DNA from: Paludibacter sp. UBA6032
GTDB taxonomy: Bacteria > Bacteroidota > Bacteroidia > Bacteroidales > Paludibacteraceae
Assembly (NCBI GenBank): GCA_002427885.1
Contig: DIZI01000031.1
Coordinates: 1-64,000 of the forward strand
Length of the DNA stretch: 64,000 bases
Direction: 5' to 3'
Under the pieces are notes generated by a model. The model was not told where the DNA came from, did not search any database, and worked only from the letters and a program-made list of their open reading frames with translations. Positions 15,778 to 25,721 of the stretch are shown here, one piece after another (the first letter of the stretch is position 1; each line of letters opens with the position of its first letter). The position numbers were made by a program, and so were the translations under genes.

Positions 15778-17430
15778 TTATTTTTCAATCCGGAACCAAT
15801 CAATATCGGCATATCCCGAATCATTTAATGGTTGAGGACGGGTACAGAAAAGGCCAACTTTTGCACCTATCCATTGTCCCTCACGGGCAATGAATGAATT
15901 CCCTACCGATGAAAAAGACTTTCCATCAAGACTGTAACTGAATGTGCAAGTCGCTTTTGGTTCCTTGATACCTTCTTTATTTATAGACTTGCTTTGAGCT
16001 ACTTCCACACGGAGATAAACCGTATTTTGCCTGAGTGGAATGGAAGTATTAATTTTTTCAGTATTACCTTTATCGGCCTTTAAACAACTAATTTGATTCA
16101 GAGTCAAACCGTTTTCGGAGCTTTCGATGGTAAGTGTTGCATAATCCATTCCCATTAGTACCAATCCGACACGTTCTCCTTTTTTGAACGGATTGAATGT
16201 CAGTTTCGTGGTGGCATTGAAGTTCGGTGCAGGAAATTTCTGAAGCAACAAATTCGGGGCATCCCACAAGTTTCGGGCTTCTCCGATTAATTGCCATGCA
16301 AAAAGACGTAAATAGCCTTTGTTTTCGTTACAATAAGACCAAAGCGGATTGCTGTTTCCCTGCCATTGCCATTGCAAACCAAGGGTAGAACCATGAAACT
16401 CATCACTTTCAGCGGGAGTTGTTACGGGATAAGTTTTGCCAACATCCGGTTTTTTAAACGTAGAAACGGGTGTTCCGCAACCATCGCCATCTTTATCCTC
16501 ACCCATTACCGGCCAGTTATTTACCCATTTCATCGGTTCGAGCAACACGGCGCGACCGTAAGCATACAAATCCTGAAAATGAAGAAACCAGTCTTCTTTT
16601 CCGTCGGGTGTATCCACCCATGCACCCTGATGAGGCCCGTTAAAATCTGATTTTCCCTGCGCAAGCACTATTTTTTCTTCGTAAGGTCCATAGACATTGG
16701 TCGAACGCAATGCAAGCTGCCAACCGGGTTTCACACCACCTGCCGGACAGAAAATAAAGTAGTATCCGTTGCGTTTATAAAACTTAGGCCCTTCAACAGT
16801 TGAATTGTTCGGATGTCCGTCAAAAATCAGGCGGTCATTGCTGATTGCCAATTTCCCATCGGGCGACATTTCGAAAATGGCAAGTACGCTTTTCATTCCG
16901 GCACGACTTCCGGCAAATCCGTGAACAACATAAGCACGTCCATCTTCGTCCCAAAGCGGACAGGCATCAATCAGGCCTTTCCCTTCTTTTACCATTTGTA
17001 ACGGAGTCCACGGACCGGTGATATTTTTAGCCTGCGTCATATAAATGCCTGCATCCGGATCACCGAAATAGATATAAAACTCATTGTTATGGTATCGGAT
17101 GCTTGGAGCCCAGACACCATTACCATGTTGCATAGTGTTGAAACGATCTTCAGGAGTCATTTTATCTAATGCATAACCAATGATGGTCCAGTTTACCAAA
17201 TCATTAGAATGCAGGATTGGTAGTCCGGGAATATTTGCAAATGAAGATGCCACCATGTAATAATCGTTTCCAACACGGCAAACATCAGGATCGGAGTAAT
17301 CGGCGTAAAGCACCGGATTTTTATATTTTCCGTTACCTAAATCCGAAACCCATACGCTGGAAATATTCTGAGCCGATAACATGAGTGTTGATAAAAGAAG
17401 AGAGAGTTGGAGTAATCTGATTTTTTTCAT
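15778..17430 (-). CDS. Secreted glycoside hydrolase family 43 protein (xylosidase/arabinofuranosidase type)
   Basis: This 550-residue protein has a signal peptide (about 1-20) and a five-bladed propeller GH43 catalytic domain. The base is in YSDPDV (D48), the transition-state Asp in GLIDACPLWDEDG (near 155) and the acid in STVEGPKFYK (Glu near 212). From about residue 340 a beta-sandwich domain follows (LQWQWQGN, then a strand-rich region to the end), the C-terminal module of beta-xylosidase-type GH43 enzymes. Members cleave arabinose or xylose from arabinoxylan, arabinan or pectin side chains. It is the last gene of a minus-strand block of pectin-active genes. The exact substrate cannot be read from the sequence. 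Confidence 0.88.
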   Translation of the reverse strand: MKKIRLLQLSLLLSTLMLSAQNISSVWVSDLGNGKYKNPVLYADYSDPDVCRVGNDYYMVASSFANIPGLPILHSNDLVNWTIIGYALDKMTPEDRFNTMQHGNGVWAPSIRYHNNEFYIYFGDPDAGIYMTQAKNITGPWTPLQMVKEGKGLIDACPLWDEDGRAYVVHGFAGSRAGMKSVLAIFEMSPDGKLAISNDRLIFDGHPNNSTVEGPKFYKRNGYYFIFCPAGGVKPGWQLALRSTNVYGPYEEKIVLAQGKSDFNGPHQGAWVDTPDGKEDWFLHFQDLYAYGRAVLLEPMKWVNNWPVMGEDKDGDGCGTPVSTFKKPDVGKTYPVTTPAESDEFHGSTLGLQWQWQGNSNPLWSYCNENKGYLRLFAWQLIGEARNLWDAPNLLLQKFPAPNFNATTKLTFNPFKKGERVGLVLMGMDYATLTIESSENGLTLNQISCLKADKGNTEKINTSIPLRQNTVYLRVEVAQSKSINKEGIKEPKATCTFSYSLDGKSFSSVGNSFIAREGQWIGAKVGLFCTRPQPLNDSGYADIDWFRIEK

Positions 17431-17521
17431 TGAAATTTATAATTGTGTTATTTTCGTATGAATTTAAAATTCATTGGATGATTAAATCTGAATAATTATG
17501 ATTAGCTAATGGTTTATCCTC

Positions 17522-18439
17522 TTATTTTAAATCGTAAATTTTCATTTCTTTCAACCATGCATCAAATAATGGCATCCAAAACATGGTCGTTCCGGGACTT
17601 TTTGTAAGATTAATATTGTGCCCGCCATGAGGGAAAATGTGTAATGAGGCATCCACACCTTTTTCGCGCAAGGCTGTATAAAAGAAAACGCTGTTGAGTG
17701 AAGGAACTGCTTTGTCATCGTTGGCATCAAAAATCAGGGTAGGCGGTGTCTGTGCTGTAACTTGTAACTGAGTGGAGTAACGATTAATTAAGTCGGGGGA
17801 TGCGTTTTTCCCCAGAAGATTTTCCCGGGAACCTTTATGTGCATAAGGATCTGCCAACGTAATTACGGGAGATAGCAAAACCATAAAATCCGGACGGAAC
17901 GGATATTTCGAAACAGAATCTTTGACTTCGGTATAATCTTCAGAATAAACACCTAACGATGAAGCCAAATGTCCTCCGGAAGAAGTTCCGAATACACCCA
18001 CTTTGTTTGTTGCAAAACCGTATTGCGCCGAAAGTGACCGGATAATTTTCATAGCCCGTTGAGCATCCTGCAAAGGTCCGATTTCGCGTTGTTTCAAATC
18101 AGGACTGTTGGGTAACCTGTATTTCAAGACAAAAGCCGTTCCGCCAATGCTGTTGATATATTTGGCAATTTGAGATCCGCTTACAACATAAGTTATATGT
18201 GAATATCCTCCACCCGGAATGACCAGAACTGCAAAGCCAAGGTTTTCTTCTTTAGATGGTGTAAATACTTCAATATCCGGATTGGCTACCCTGAATAGAC
18301 GATAGTTAGAAATGCTATCGGTCATATGAAGTCCTTTACTGTTAGGTATTTTACCTTGTTCCCACAATGGAATTACCTGTTGTGCATACCCAAATGTTGT
18401 TAATAGTAAGGCTGCAAGCATTATCATTTGTTTTTTCAT
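17522..18439 (-). CDS. Secreted alpha/beta-hydrolase, probable polysaccharide acetyl or feruloyl esterase
   Basis: This 305-residue protein starts with a signal peptide (MKKQMIMLAALLLTTFGYA). The start at 18439 is preferred over one 24 bases upstream because it gives a clean signal peptide. The oxyanion segment is VIPGGGYSH (about 73-81), the nucleophile is S153 in GTSSGGH, and the acid and base are probably D241 or D242 in ANDDKAVP and H274 in PHGGHN. The family (esterase/lipase, COG0657 type) includes acetylxylan and pectin acetyl esterases. Its position between GH43 and rhamnogalacturonan acetylesterase genes suggests it removes acyl groups from plant glycans. A -7 element lies in front of it. 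Confidence 0.85.
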   Translation of the reverse strand: MKKQMIMLAALLLTTFGYAQQVIPLWEQGKIPNSKGLHMTDSISNYRLFRVANPDIEVFTPSKEENLGFAVLVIPGGGYSHITYVVSGSQIAKYINSIGGTAFVLKYRLPNSPDLKQREIGPLQDAQRAMKIIRSLSAQYGFATNKVGVFGTSSGGHLASSLGVYSEDYTEVKDSVSKYPFRPDFMVLLSPVITLADPYAHKGSRENLLGKNASPDLINRYSTQLQVTAQTPPTLIFDANDDKAVPSLNSVFFYTALREKGVDASLHIFPHGGHNINLTKSPGTTMFWMPLFDAWLKEMKIYDLK

Positions 18440-18506
18440 ATTTCTTGTTTCAAAATGTATCAATTTAGTTTATTTGTAATTTGTAAATTCATAATTAAAT
18501 TACGTA

Positions 18507-18514
18507 CAAAAATA
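18507..18514 (-). promoter_or_regulatory. -7 element for the esterase gene
   Basis: TATTTTTG on the minus strand in the gap between the acetylesterase stop and the esterase start, 68 bases upstream of the ATG. Confidence 0.5.
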
Positions 18515-18517
18515 AGT

Positions 18518-20449
18518 CTAATTTTTGATTAACAATTGTTTTTGAGTATGGTAACCGGAAATTATTTTTAGAAGATACATTCCATTGGTGTAACCATTTA
18601 AATCTACAGTAGCGTATTCACTATTCAGCTCCGATTTACAGAGTAATATTCCGGTTAAGTCATAAATCTCAACAAAAGATTTACCTTCAAACGGATTACT
18701 CAGTTTAAATAATCCATTTGATGGATTAGGATAAATCTGAAGATTCCTTTTATTCTTCACCGTTTCAATTGATGAACTTACTGTACTCACTCTTCCTTTA
18801 ATTGTAAGATTCGATAAACAAAGATACTTGGTAGATGCCGAACCATTATACCAGGGATAGAAACGCAGATAAAAACCTTCAGAACCGGTAATTTGCACTA
18901 TTGGTTTGTATGAAAGAACGACCATGGTATTGCTTGTGTTTGTGGTTTTATCTTCTAAAACAACAGCCCCGTTAAAATCGGGATTCTTTGAATACATGAC
19001 GCGGTATTTTAAACCGCTACCACCTGCTGCACCGGCATAAAAACCAATGGAGTCAACCGAAAAGTCTGTTCCTGTATTCGCTTTAATGGCAAATTGAATG
19101 TAACGATCTGTATTTATATCAATCTCTCCTGCCGGCCAAGTGTCAATTAAATTATTTATTGTGGCACTTATGCTGTTACGCTGAGTAGTTGTTCCGGTAA
19201 TAGCGGCAGGCCAGGTTGTTACTATTGCATAGTTTTTTACATACATACCAGTCCACGTTTCATCAAGCGATATTAGCGGGCCGGTTACATTCGCAGTGGC
19301 ATCGGCTGACAATGGGAAATTTACGCTTGCTTCAACACCTTCGGTCATGGACAAAGCATTTCCCTGTACAGGTATTTTTTTTGTTACCCCGGAACCGTAT
19401 AATATTGAAAGTGAGTCATTATAATTTTTGACTTCAGTCGGTTGAAAATGAATATAAACATCAGTAGCTTTCAGATTGCCACCGGAATAAGGTATTTCAA
19501 TACTATTCGAAAAAATACCATTCGAACTGAGGCCGACCCAAAAACCATCAGGTGAATTTACAGTTACATTTCCGGTTACAGGACTCAGGCTTAATCCGGA
19601 AATAGTCAATTTGCTACTTGAATAAGAAGAAATATAGCTATTTCCAAAATCAACAGACGAAGGAGTAATGATCAGATTCGGAGATGCATTCAGATAATTT
19701 GTCAGTATATTCAGTTTAATCATTTCCTGAACAGCCAGTTGAGCATACAATGTTGCTCCAACCGGATTGAGGTGTGTTTGGTCGGTAGTTACATAAATTG
19801 TTGAATATGCATTTGTCGCTCCAAGACTTTCAGCGTATGCACGTGTTAACGCAGTATGATCTACTACCGGAACAGCCAATTCTCTGCCGACAGCTTTCAT
19901 TGCCCGTACATAATTCAGTGTTGAGTCATCTGTTCCTAGATTATGTCTTCCTTTCAATGTAATTGTATCGCCCGAGAAATAACAACGAATTATTGGTGTA
20001 ACCAGAATCGGAGTTGCACCTGATTTTCGTGATTCGTTTACATAATGACGTAAATAATCCTGAAAATCGGACCATGGTGCTGTGGCAATTCCTCCTGTGG
20101 TTGCAGGATCGGAAAGACCGTTTAATTTTTCGTCATTATGAGCAAACTGAATAAGCACATAGTCACCTGCTTTCAGTTTTGTTCTTACTCCGGCCCACAA
20201 ACTGTCGCTTCCGGTATAAAAGCTCCGTGAACTTCTTCCGTTTCGGGCTGCATTCACAAAGCTGATATCACCAGTCAGAAAATTTCGGAACATCTGTCCC
20301 CAACCACGCTGATTCGGATAAATAGCCGGATCATAATCGGCCATAGTTGAATCCCCAATAAAATAGACGGTTGGGATTGAACTTGTTGCACCTAACCAGA
20401 GTATACTGATTAAAAGTAGTGAAATGATTTTAGTAAGATTTCTTTTCAT
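18518..20449 (-). CDS. Rhamnogalacturonan acetylesterase-like SGNH hydrolase with T9SS sorting domain
   Basis: This 643-residue secreted protein has a signal peptide (about 1-22) and an SGNH/GDSL domain of the rhamnogalacturonan acetylesterase type (about 26-245). Block I is FIGDSTMADY with nucleophile S34, block II contains NAARNGRSSRSF, block III is QFAHNDEK and block V is DQTHLNPVGA. It removes acetyl groups from rhamnogalacturonan I. The middle (about 255-560) is beta-rich and resembles abnormal-spindle/Ig-like and discoidin-like spacer modules. The last 75 residues form a type A T9SS sorting domain (LQIYPNPSNGLFKL to KQLLIKN), so it should cross the outer membrane by type IX secretion and be released or surface-anchored. 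Confidence 0.9.
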   Translation of the reverse strand: MKRNLTKIISLLLISILWLGATSSIPTVYFIGDSTMADYDPAIYPNQRGWGQMFRNFLTGDISFVNAARNGRSSRSFYTGSDSLWAGVRTKLKAGDYVLIQFAHNDEKLNGLSDPATTGGIATAPWSDFQDYLRHYVNESRKSGATPILVTPIIRCYFSGDTITLKGRHNLGTDDSTLNYVRAMKAVGRELAVPVVDHTALTRAYAESLGATNAYSTIYVTTDQTHLNPVGATLYAQLAVQEMIKLNILTNYLNASPNLIITPSSVDFGNSYISSYSSSKLTISGLSLSPVTGNVTVNSPDGFWVGLSSNGIFSNSIEIPYSGGNLKATDVYIHFQPTEVKNYNDSLSILYGSGVTKKIPVQGNALSMTEGVEASVNFPLSADATANVTGPLISLDETWTGMYVKNYAIVTTWPAAITGTTTQRNSISATINNLIDTWPAGEIDINTDRYIQFAIKANTGTDFSVDSIGFYAGAAGGSGLKYRVMYSKNPDFNGAVVLEDKTTNTSNTMVVLSYKPIVQITGSEGFYLRFYPWYNGSASTKYLCLSNLTIKGRVSTVSSSIETVKNKRNLQIYPNPSNGLFKLSNPFEGKSFVEIYDLTGILLCKSELNSEYATVDLNGYTNGMYLLKIISGYHTQKQLLIKN

Positions 20450-20484
20450 TTTAATGTAAATATTCTTTGAAAAAGTATAGAATA

Positions 20485-20513
20485 ATCAGCCCGGAAATAA
20501 CTTCCGGGCTGAT
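20485..20513. terminator. 12-base-pair hairpin between two pectin genes
   Basis: A perfect stem (20485-20496 with 20502-20513) with a 5-base loop lies between the methylesterase stop and the acetylesterase start. No clear T run follows on the minus strand, so it may be an attenuator or a transcript-stabilising element rather than a full terminator. Confidence 0.6.
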
Positions 20514-20575
20514 CAGCAAGCACCATAATCTAAACAGCTAATTTTATTTTAAAATTAAATTTAATTGTAGGATTA

Positions 20576-23500
20576 TCAAAAGTCTGTTTTTAACAATTTA
20601 CTGGTTATCACTCTTCCGTCGGCATAAATTGAACGAACAATTACAACACCTGTGAAGCCTTCCAGTGTATGGACTTTTTTACCATCAATTGTGAAGTAAG
20701 TTTGGTCAATTAATTTTGAATTACTGACAGGATTATAAAGACCTGTGTTACTAAACAAAATTGCATTTGAACCGGCGCTTAGTCCACCCATTTCATTTGC
20801 CGCCCGAACTGTATATGAACCGCTGGTTACAGTTGAAGGGATTGTATAACTATTTGTAGTAACAAATTTTACAAACACACCATCTTTAAATACAGCCCAG
20901 CAAAGTACATAATTGTTGTCGCTCCAGTTTAAAATATTTCCACTTTCGCTAATTGTAGGAATACCAGCCTGATCGGTATAGAGTTTGGGCTGCCATGCAT
21001 CCGTTCCACTTAGTACATTTTCGAGGGTATAAGTTGCAGCTTGTTCTGCAGTAAGATAAGGATTTACCGGAGTAGTAACCCCACTGTATGTAAAGCTTTT
21101 TTTCCGCATACTTACATCGACTGCTGTTCCGGAAGCTGTCATACTGTTGTATTCGGCAAATAAACCCGGAACAACTCCCATTTCGGTCCAACCGGCTGCT
21201 GAAGGCAACACTTTCATGGTTGTATTGATATAAATTGATTTTGGAGAATTTTGCCAGGGTCGTCCGAGATTAAAGTTCCCATTGGTTGAAGGGAAACCAT
21301 CAATAGTACAACCTGAGAATACATAGCCCCAGCTTGACGAAGTAGCGGGTGCAGTAATACAGTTTCCTGAACGGTCTTCGAGATATAACAGACATTCGTT
21401 AAAGAAGACGTCACCACCTCCGCACAGGAAGTCAACAGTTCCATGTAAACTGCCACCTTCGAAATACAAACGTCCCGATCCTGAATAGTATGTATCCTGA
21501 TTACTTAGTACGTTAACGTTTTTGTAAATGTTTTTTGTACCCTGATCCTGCAATGCCACGCAACGACCCAACGAACTTGTTCCGCTTCTGTAATCTTTGT
21601 TTTTCAACGTAAGATCTTGTAAATAAAGATTATTTGCCGTATTGCTAAAATAAATAGTTGCTGTAACGCCAATTCCTTCAACAGTATTTTGATTGTAAAG
21701 AATTACACTGTCGGCACTTTGTCCTATAAACGAAATGTTTGGTAAAGTGATAGCAGTCTTCTGATTAGTATCTCCCGTTACAGCACCTATATTGTATGCT
21801 CCGTTAGGGAAGAAAATACGAAAACGATCGCCTGAAGAAGATGCTGCAGTTGCAGCATCAAGAGCAGCCTTAAAATCACCATCTACACCAACAACAAAAT
21901 CAAATGCTTTTTTTGTAACTACCGGGCGGTTCATGGTTGTGAAACTGAATGTAACCGGACTGGTAAGCGTATTACCGCCAAGATCGGAAACAGTATTTGT
22001 CGCCAGGGTAAAAGTATATTGCGTATTGTAATCCAAACCTGTATAGGCAAATGTTATCGTTTTTCCTGAAACGGTAGCTGTTAAGTTTTTTGACCCTAAA
22101 GTAGCAGTTGTTCCGCTTGTAATTTGAACTTTTTCGTCGAAATTAAGAACCACTTTACCTGTAGTTGACGCACCGGTAGAACTTGCAGCCGGTACTGAAC
22201 TGCTCAAAACAGGTGCAACTCCATCATTATAAGTCGAGGCATTTGCTGTTACAAAAATATTCGATATGGAAGTTCCATCATTTGCCGTTGCAGTAGTTCC
22301 TACCAATGAAGAATTATAATCCGGAATCCAGCGGACATTTACCATAGCAGTATGATTAGCATCAGTTGGTAGAGTGAATGTTTTATCGTACCAGGTTTGA
22401 CCTGCTGCCAGTGTGTCTGTTCCCAACAGCGTAAAATTTGTTCCATCAATAGAATACTCACATTTTTGAATAGAATAGGCATTATAATTATAAAGCAATC
22501 CAGCCGAGACTTTAATTCCGGTAAAATCTGTGGCAATAAAACCAATCTGATAATAATACTGATCTGCCAACGGTTTCCAGTTTACTGCCGCTCCACGTCC
22601 ATAATATCCACTTGCTGCCATCATTGATTTATCCAACCATGAATTAACCGTTCCATCAGTTTTACGAAGCACTAAAGTTGAACTTTCATTATCAGTTGTC
22701 GATGAAAAATCAGCTGGGCGACTACTCCCTCCGGCTCTGTATAAATCCCAACCAACAATATAATCTACCGCACTATAAACTGCTGTGATATTTTGGTTTT
22801 GAGTCATGGGGATATTTAATGTAGGATTTGTTTCACCGCTTAACCAGTTGGTGAAAGTCATTACCTGATTATTGCCGGCTGTGAGTGTAACGTTTGTTCC
22901 TTCTTCAAACATTTTCTTAGCATTCACAATGGTTGGGGCAGGAGTTACAGAAATCATATAATCTTTTGCACCTCCCTGAATATTGAGTTGTAATTCATAG
23001 GTATTCATAGCTGTAAAAACGGCTTTTACAATTGTATTTGCAGTCATTTTTAATGTAAATGGATTCTGTGTTGAAAGAACCACATCAGCATCGTTTGCCC
23101 AATGTAAAAAAACATAGCCAAAATTACGGGTTGCTGTTAAAGTTACATCAGTACCTTCGTCGAACTGATTTCCACCGGGAACATTAGCAATAGTACCTGC
23201 TCCTGCAGGAGATGCAGATGTGGTTAGAGAATATGTCGACACATTAGCCAGAGTTCCTTCAATTTTACCTGTAACCTTCACATCGGCCAGGCCGGCTTGT
23301 TTTGTATTTCCCAAGGTATAAATATAAATTTGCAAAGAACAATCACCGTTTGATGCAGGTATGTTTAGTGTACTTAAATCGATGGTCACAATGCTGCCAC
23401 CGGCTACATTATTATCACGATTAGGACTAATACCGGTCTGTAATGCCGTAATAGTTCCATCAGATGATTTCCAAGAAGCATCAATTTTACCACCATCGGT

Positions 23501-23872
23501 ACCATATCGCATACATGAAAATGAAACAGCCGTCGGAGTGAAATTTAAACCGGATTTTGGTTTAATGTTGAAACTGATTAAATCAATACCGGTAGGAGAA
23601 GTTGATTGAACCAACGGTTGGAAACGCGTGTATGTATTTCCATCAATAGTACTTGCCCTGAAATCCTTAAAAAGCAAATTGCTTCCGTTAGAAACATAAT
23701 CCTGACTGAAATATCCTTCTGTTCCGGCAGTATAAGTCGCTACCTGACCGGCTGTTCCCAAATCGAACGGCCACAAAATATCGGTTGTGGTATTCACTGT
23801 TTGTGCACTGATTGTGAACGGTAACAGGAACAAAATAATTGTCTTAAAGACAAATGAAATTGATTTTTTCAT
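20576..23872 (-). CDS. Multidomain secreted pectin methylesterase
   Basis: This 1098-residue protein has a signal peptide (about 1-23). The N-terminal part is beta-rich, with an InlB B-repeat-like module (about 215-290, ending FTLKMTANTIVKAVF) and a second related repeat, followed by a carbohydrate-binding-like region, an Ig-like Big_5 domain (about 555-645) and a pectinesterase beta-helix (about 650-970). The catalytic signatures are ALQDQGTKN near residue 775, NQDTYY, GTVDFLCGGGDVFF near 815 and LGRPW near 871. It de-esterifies homogalacturonan. The C-terminus has a compact strand pattern (YFTIDGKKVHTLEGFTGVV) resembling T9SS or Por-type sorting domains but is not a textbook match. It heads the acetylesterase gene downstream. 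Confidence 0.92.
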   Translation of the reverse strand: MKKSISFVFKTIILFLLPFTISAQTVNTTTDILWPFDLGTAGQVATYTAGTEGYFSQDYVSNGSNLLFKDFRASTIDGNTYTRFQPLVQSTSPTGIDLISFNIKPKSGLNFTPTAVSFSCMRYGTDGGKIDASWKSSDGTITALQTGISPNRDNNVAGGSIVTIDLSTLNIPASNGDCSLQIYIYTLGNTKQAGLADVKVTGKIEGTLANVSTYSLTTSASPAGAGTIANVPGGNQFDEGTDVTLTATRNFGYVFLHWANDADVVLSTQNPFTLKMTANTIVKAVFTAMNTYELQLNIQGGAKDYMISVTPAPTIVNAKKMFEEGTNVTLTAGNNQVMTFTNWLSGETNPTLNIPMTQNQNITAVYSAVDYIVGWDLYRAGGSSRPADFSSTTDNESSTLVLRKTDGTVNSWLDKSMMAASGYYGRGAAVNWKPLADQYYYQIGFIATDFTGIKVSAGLLYNYNAYSIQKCEYSIDGTNFTLLGTDTLAAGQTWYDKTFTLPTDANHTAMVNVRWIPDYNSSLVGTTATANDGTSISNIFVTANASTYNDGVAPVLSSSVPAASSTGASTTGKVVLNFDEKVQITSGTTATLGSKNLTATVSGKTITFAYTGLDYNTQYTFTLATNTVSDLGGNTLTSPVTFSFTTMNRPVVTKKAFDFVVGVDGDFKAALDAATAASSSGDRFRIFFPNGAYNIGAVTGDTNQKTAITLPNISFIGQSADSVILYNQNTVEGIGVTATIYFSNTANNLYLQDLTLKNKDYRSGTSSLGRCVALQDQGTKNIYKNVNVLSNQDTYYSGSGRLYFEGGSLHGTVDFLCGGGDVFFNECLLYLEDRSGNCITAPATSSSWGYVFSGCTIDGFPSTNGNFNLGRPWQNSPKSIYINTTMKVLPSAAGWTEMGVVPGLFAEYNSMTASGTAVDVSMRKKSFTYSGVTTPVNPYLTAEQAATYTLENVLSGTDAWQPKLYTDQAGIPTISESGNILNWSDNNYVLCWAVFKDGVFVKFVTTNSYTIPSTVTSGSYTVRAANEMGGLSAGSNAILFSNTGLYNPVSNSKLIDQTYFTIDGKKVHTLEGFTGVVIVRSIYADGRVITSKLLKTDF

Positions 23873-23927
23873 AAATATTATATTTATAGATAAATACTAT
23901 GTGCAAATTGATTAAGCATAGTAGGTA

Positions 23928-23935
23928 CAAAACTA
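23928..23935 (-). promoter_or_regulatory. -7 element for the pectin methylesterase gene
   Basis: TAGTTTTG on the minus strand, 56 bases upstream of the ATG. Confidence 0.5.
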
Positions 23936-24062
23936 AAAATGTGTTTTTTTTATGATTGAGAATTTTAGTATAAAATTTTCTTTCAAAAATGAAAATAAAT
24001 CTAGTTTATTTGCAGGATTTCAGAAATTTAAGTTTATTCCTGACTTTTTGATTTTGAGTACA

Positions 24063-24100
24063 ACATCCACTGTTGCAAAATATTTTGTAACAGCGGATGT
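24063..24100 (-). terminator. Terminator after the beta-helix protein gene
   Basis: An inverted repeat of 19 pairs with one mismatch (24063-24081 with 24082-24100) directly downstream of the stop codon on the minus strand. Confidence 0.7.
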
Positions 24101-24118
24101 GTAAAACCAGTTTTTTGT

Positions 24119-25357
24119 TTATTTTTTTGTTACTTTCTCTATTGAAGTCAGTCCGTTCGAATCGGTCAGGCGAATTATATAAACTCCGCTTGAAAGTTGG
24201 TTAAGTGAAAGAGTAGACTTTTGATTTGCATTAATAATTTCTTTTCCTAAAATGCTGAATATTTTAACATTGTGATACGTTTTATCAAAATAAATCATAT
24301 CAATCGTTGGGTTAGGATAAATGTTTACGGTATTTGCAAAAGTGTTTTTTACGCCTGTAGCAATACCGAACCATCTTGGGTCACCTATCTTTGCAGTAAT
24401 CAGAGCTGAACCGGTTGGTAATGTAAAGTCATAATTGGCAACATTGAGGAATCCGGGATCAACTTCCTGGTTTCCTGAATTTAGCGACCATCCTGTAGAA
24501 TTAAATAATGCTCCAGCGTCATAATCATATACTACATTATTTGTAAATTCGGCAGTAGTTACTGCTGCATTGATAGTCACATCCAATGTACGTGTACCTG
24601 TAGTTGATTTTACAAAGATATTATTTTGAACATATACTTTTCCGGAAACAAAAGAAAATGGTTTTCTAGCAGCTACCGTAACTGTATTATAGAAAGTATT
24701 ATTCTTGAATAAGTAGGTTGCATTATTATCTGCACCAGCTGTTGTACTGTAATTTTGAATATACTCATTAGAAAAATCAGCAATTGTCGAGTTAGTCAGT
24801 TCCAGGCTACCTGTTCCAAATTTTGTTTTGGTCACTTGGAAAAATGGATAAGCTGCAACTGAACCATTTCCTTTAATTATACAGTTATTAACTTTAAAGC
24901 TTTCGCAGGTATCCTCAACACGATTAGCCCGGAGAAAACAGTTGCCATAGTTTATAACAGAGCAATTCTCTAATAAAATATTATTTACGATAAGTCCGGC
25001 AGATCCATTAAAATCAACCACATAAGATGCATAGGTTCCAGCAGCTGCTTTTGCACCATCTAAAACAACGTCTTGAACGGTGAGATTACCTGTTGAACTG
25101 GTACTAAATAAAAATCCTGCTCCACTGATAATCGCCATTTTGGGATGTTGAGCTTTAATGGTTATTGCTTTTGTCATCGTGATGTTTGCATCGATAACAT
25201 AAGTTCCATCCATAAGAATGAGTACATCACCACTAGCTGCACTTGCATAAGCTGTGGTTAGAGTGGTTGAAGCTGGGTCAACTGTAATGTCTGCTGCCAT
25301 TACGTTTAAGGATAATGCAAGGAATAGTCCTGCTAAAAAAGTAAATTTTTTTTTCAT
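24119..25357 (-). CDS. Secreted right-handed beta-helix protein (DUF4957/DUF5123-like) with T9SS sorting domain
   Basis: This 412-residue protein has a signal peptide (about 1-21, ending NVMA-A), a long parallel beta-helix (about 25-325) with short coils such as LTVQDVVLDGA and YLFKNNTFYNT, and a type A T9SS sorting domain over the last 75 residues (VNIYPNPTIDMIYF to GLTSIEKVTKK). The helix resembles the DUF4957 and DUF5123 proteins of Bacteroidota pectin loci, relatives of pectate lyases and chondroitinase B. I cannot see a clear lyase active site, so it may be a glycan-binding protein. It starts 364 bases from the divergent regulator gene. Confidence 0.8.
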   Translation of the reverse strand: MKKKFTFLAGLFLALSLNVMAADITVDPASTTLTTAYASAASGDVLILMDGTYVIDANITMTKAITIKAQHPKMAIISGAGFLFSTSSTGNLTVQDVVLDGAKAAAGTYASYVVDFNGSAGLIVNNILLENCSVINYGNCFLRANRVEDTCESFKVNNCIIKGNGSVAAYPFFQVTKTKFGTGSLELTNSTIADFSNEYIQNYSTTAGADNNATYLFKNNTFYNTVTVAARKPFSFVSGKVYVQNNIFVKSTTGTRTLDVTINAAVTTAEFTNNVVYDYDAGALFNSTGWSLNSGNQEVDPGFLNVANYDFTLPTGSALITAKIGDPRWFGIATGVKNTFANTVNIYPNPTIDMIYFDKTYHNVKIFSILGKEIINANQKSTLSLNQLSSGVYIIRLTDSNGLTSIEKVTKK

Positions 25358-25721
25358 GATTTTTTGTTTTTAAAGTTAATAAAAATTTGTTTTTAGATTG
25401 TTTTAGAGATTTTCAGGATGTTTGATATGTCATGTTAATTTCAATATACCTGTATGTTCACTCCAGATGATAATTTGTCCGAACCCGTCATTGTTATATC
25501 TATGAAATGCCGTAATCTGAACAAGTAAGTTAAATATCGAGCTTGAAATTAAAGAAAGAGCTCATGAACTGTATTATGACTGCAATATTACTGTTTCTAT
25601 TTCTAATAATGGGTGGTTGAATTGATATATGATAGTAGACAATTTGCTTTATTTGATCCAGAATGGGAATATTCTCGTTTTATAAGTTATTTTTGTATTG
25701 TTATTATTACAGCTTAAATAT
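25358..25721. promoter_or_regulatory. Divergent intergenic control region of the pectin locus
   Basis: This 364-base gap separates the beta-helix gene (-) from the hybrid regulator gene (+). It contains a plus-strand -7 element at 25688-25695. I see no minus-strand TAnnTTTG, as would be expected if that promoter needs an activator. It is a good place to look for the regulator's own binding site; I could not define one by eye. No gene is evident. Confidence 0.5.
25688..25695 (+). promoter_or_regulatory. -7 element for the hybrid two-component regulator
   Basis: TATTTTTG ends 26 bases before the ATG at 25722. Confidence 0.6.
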
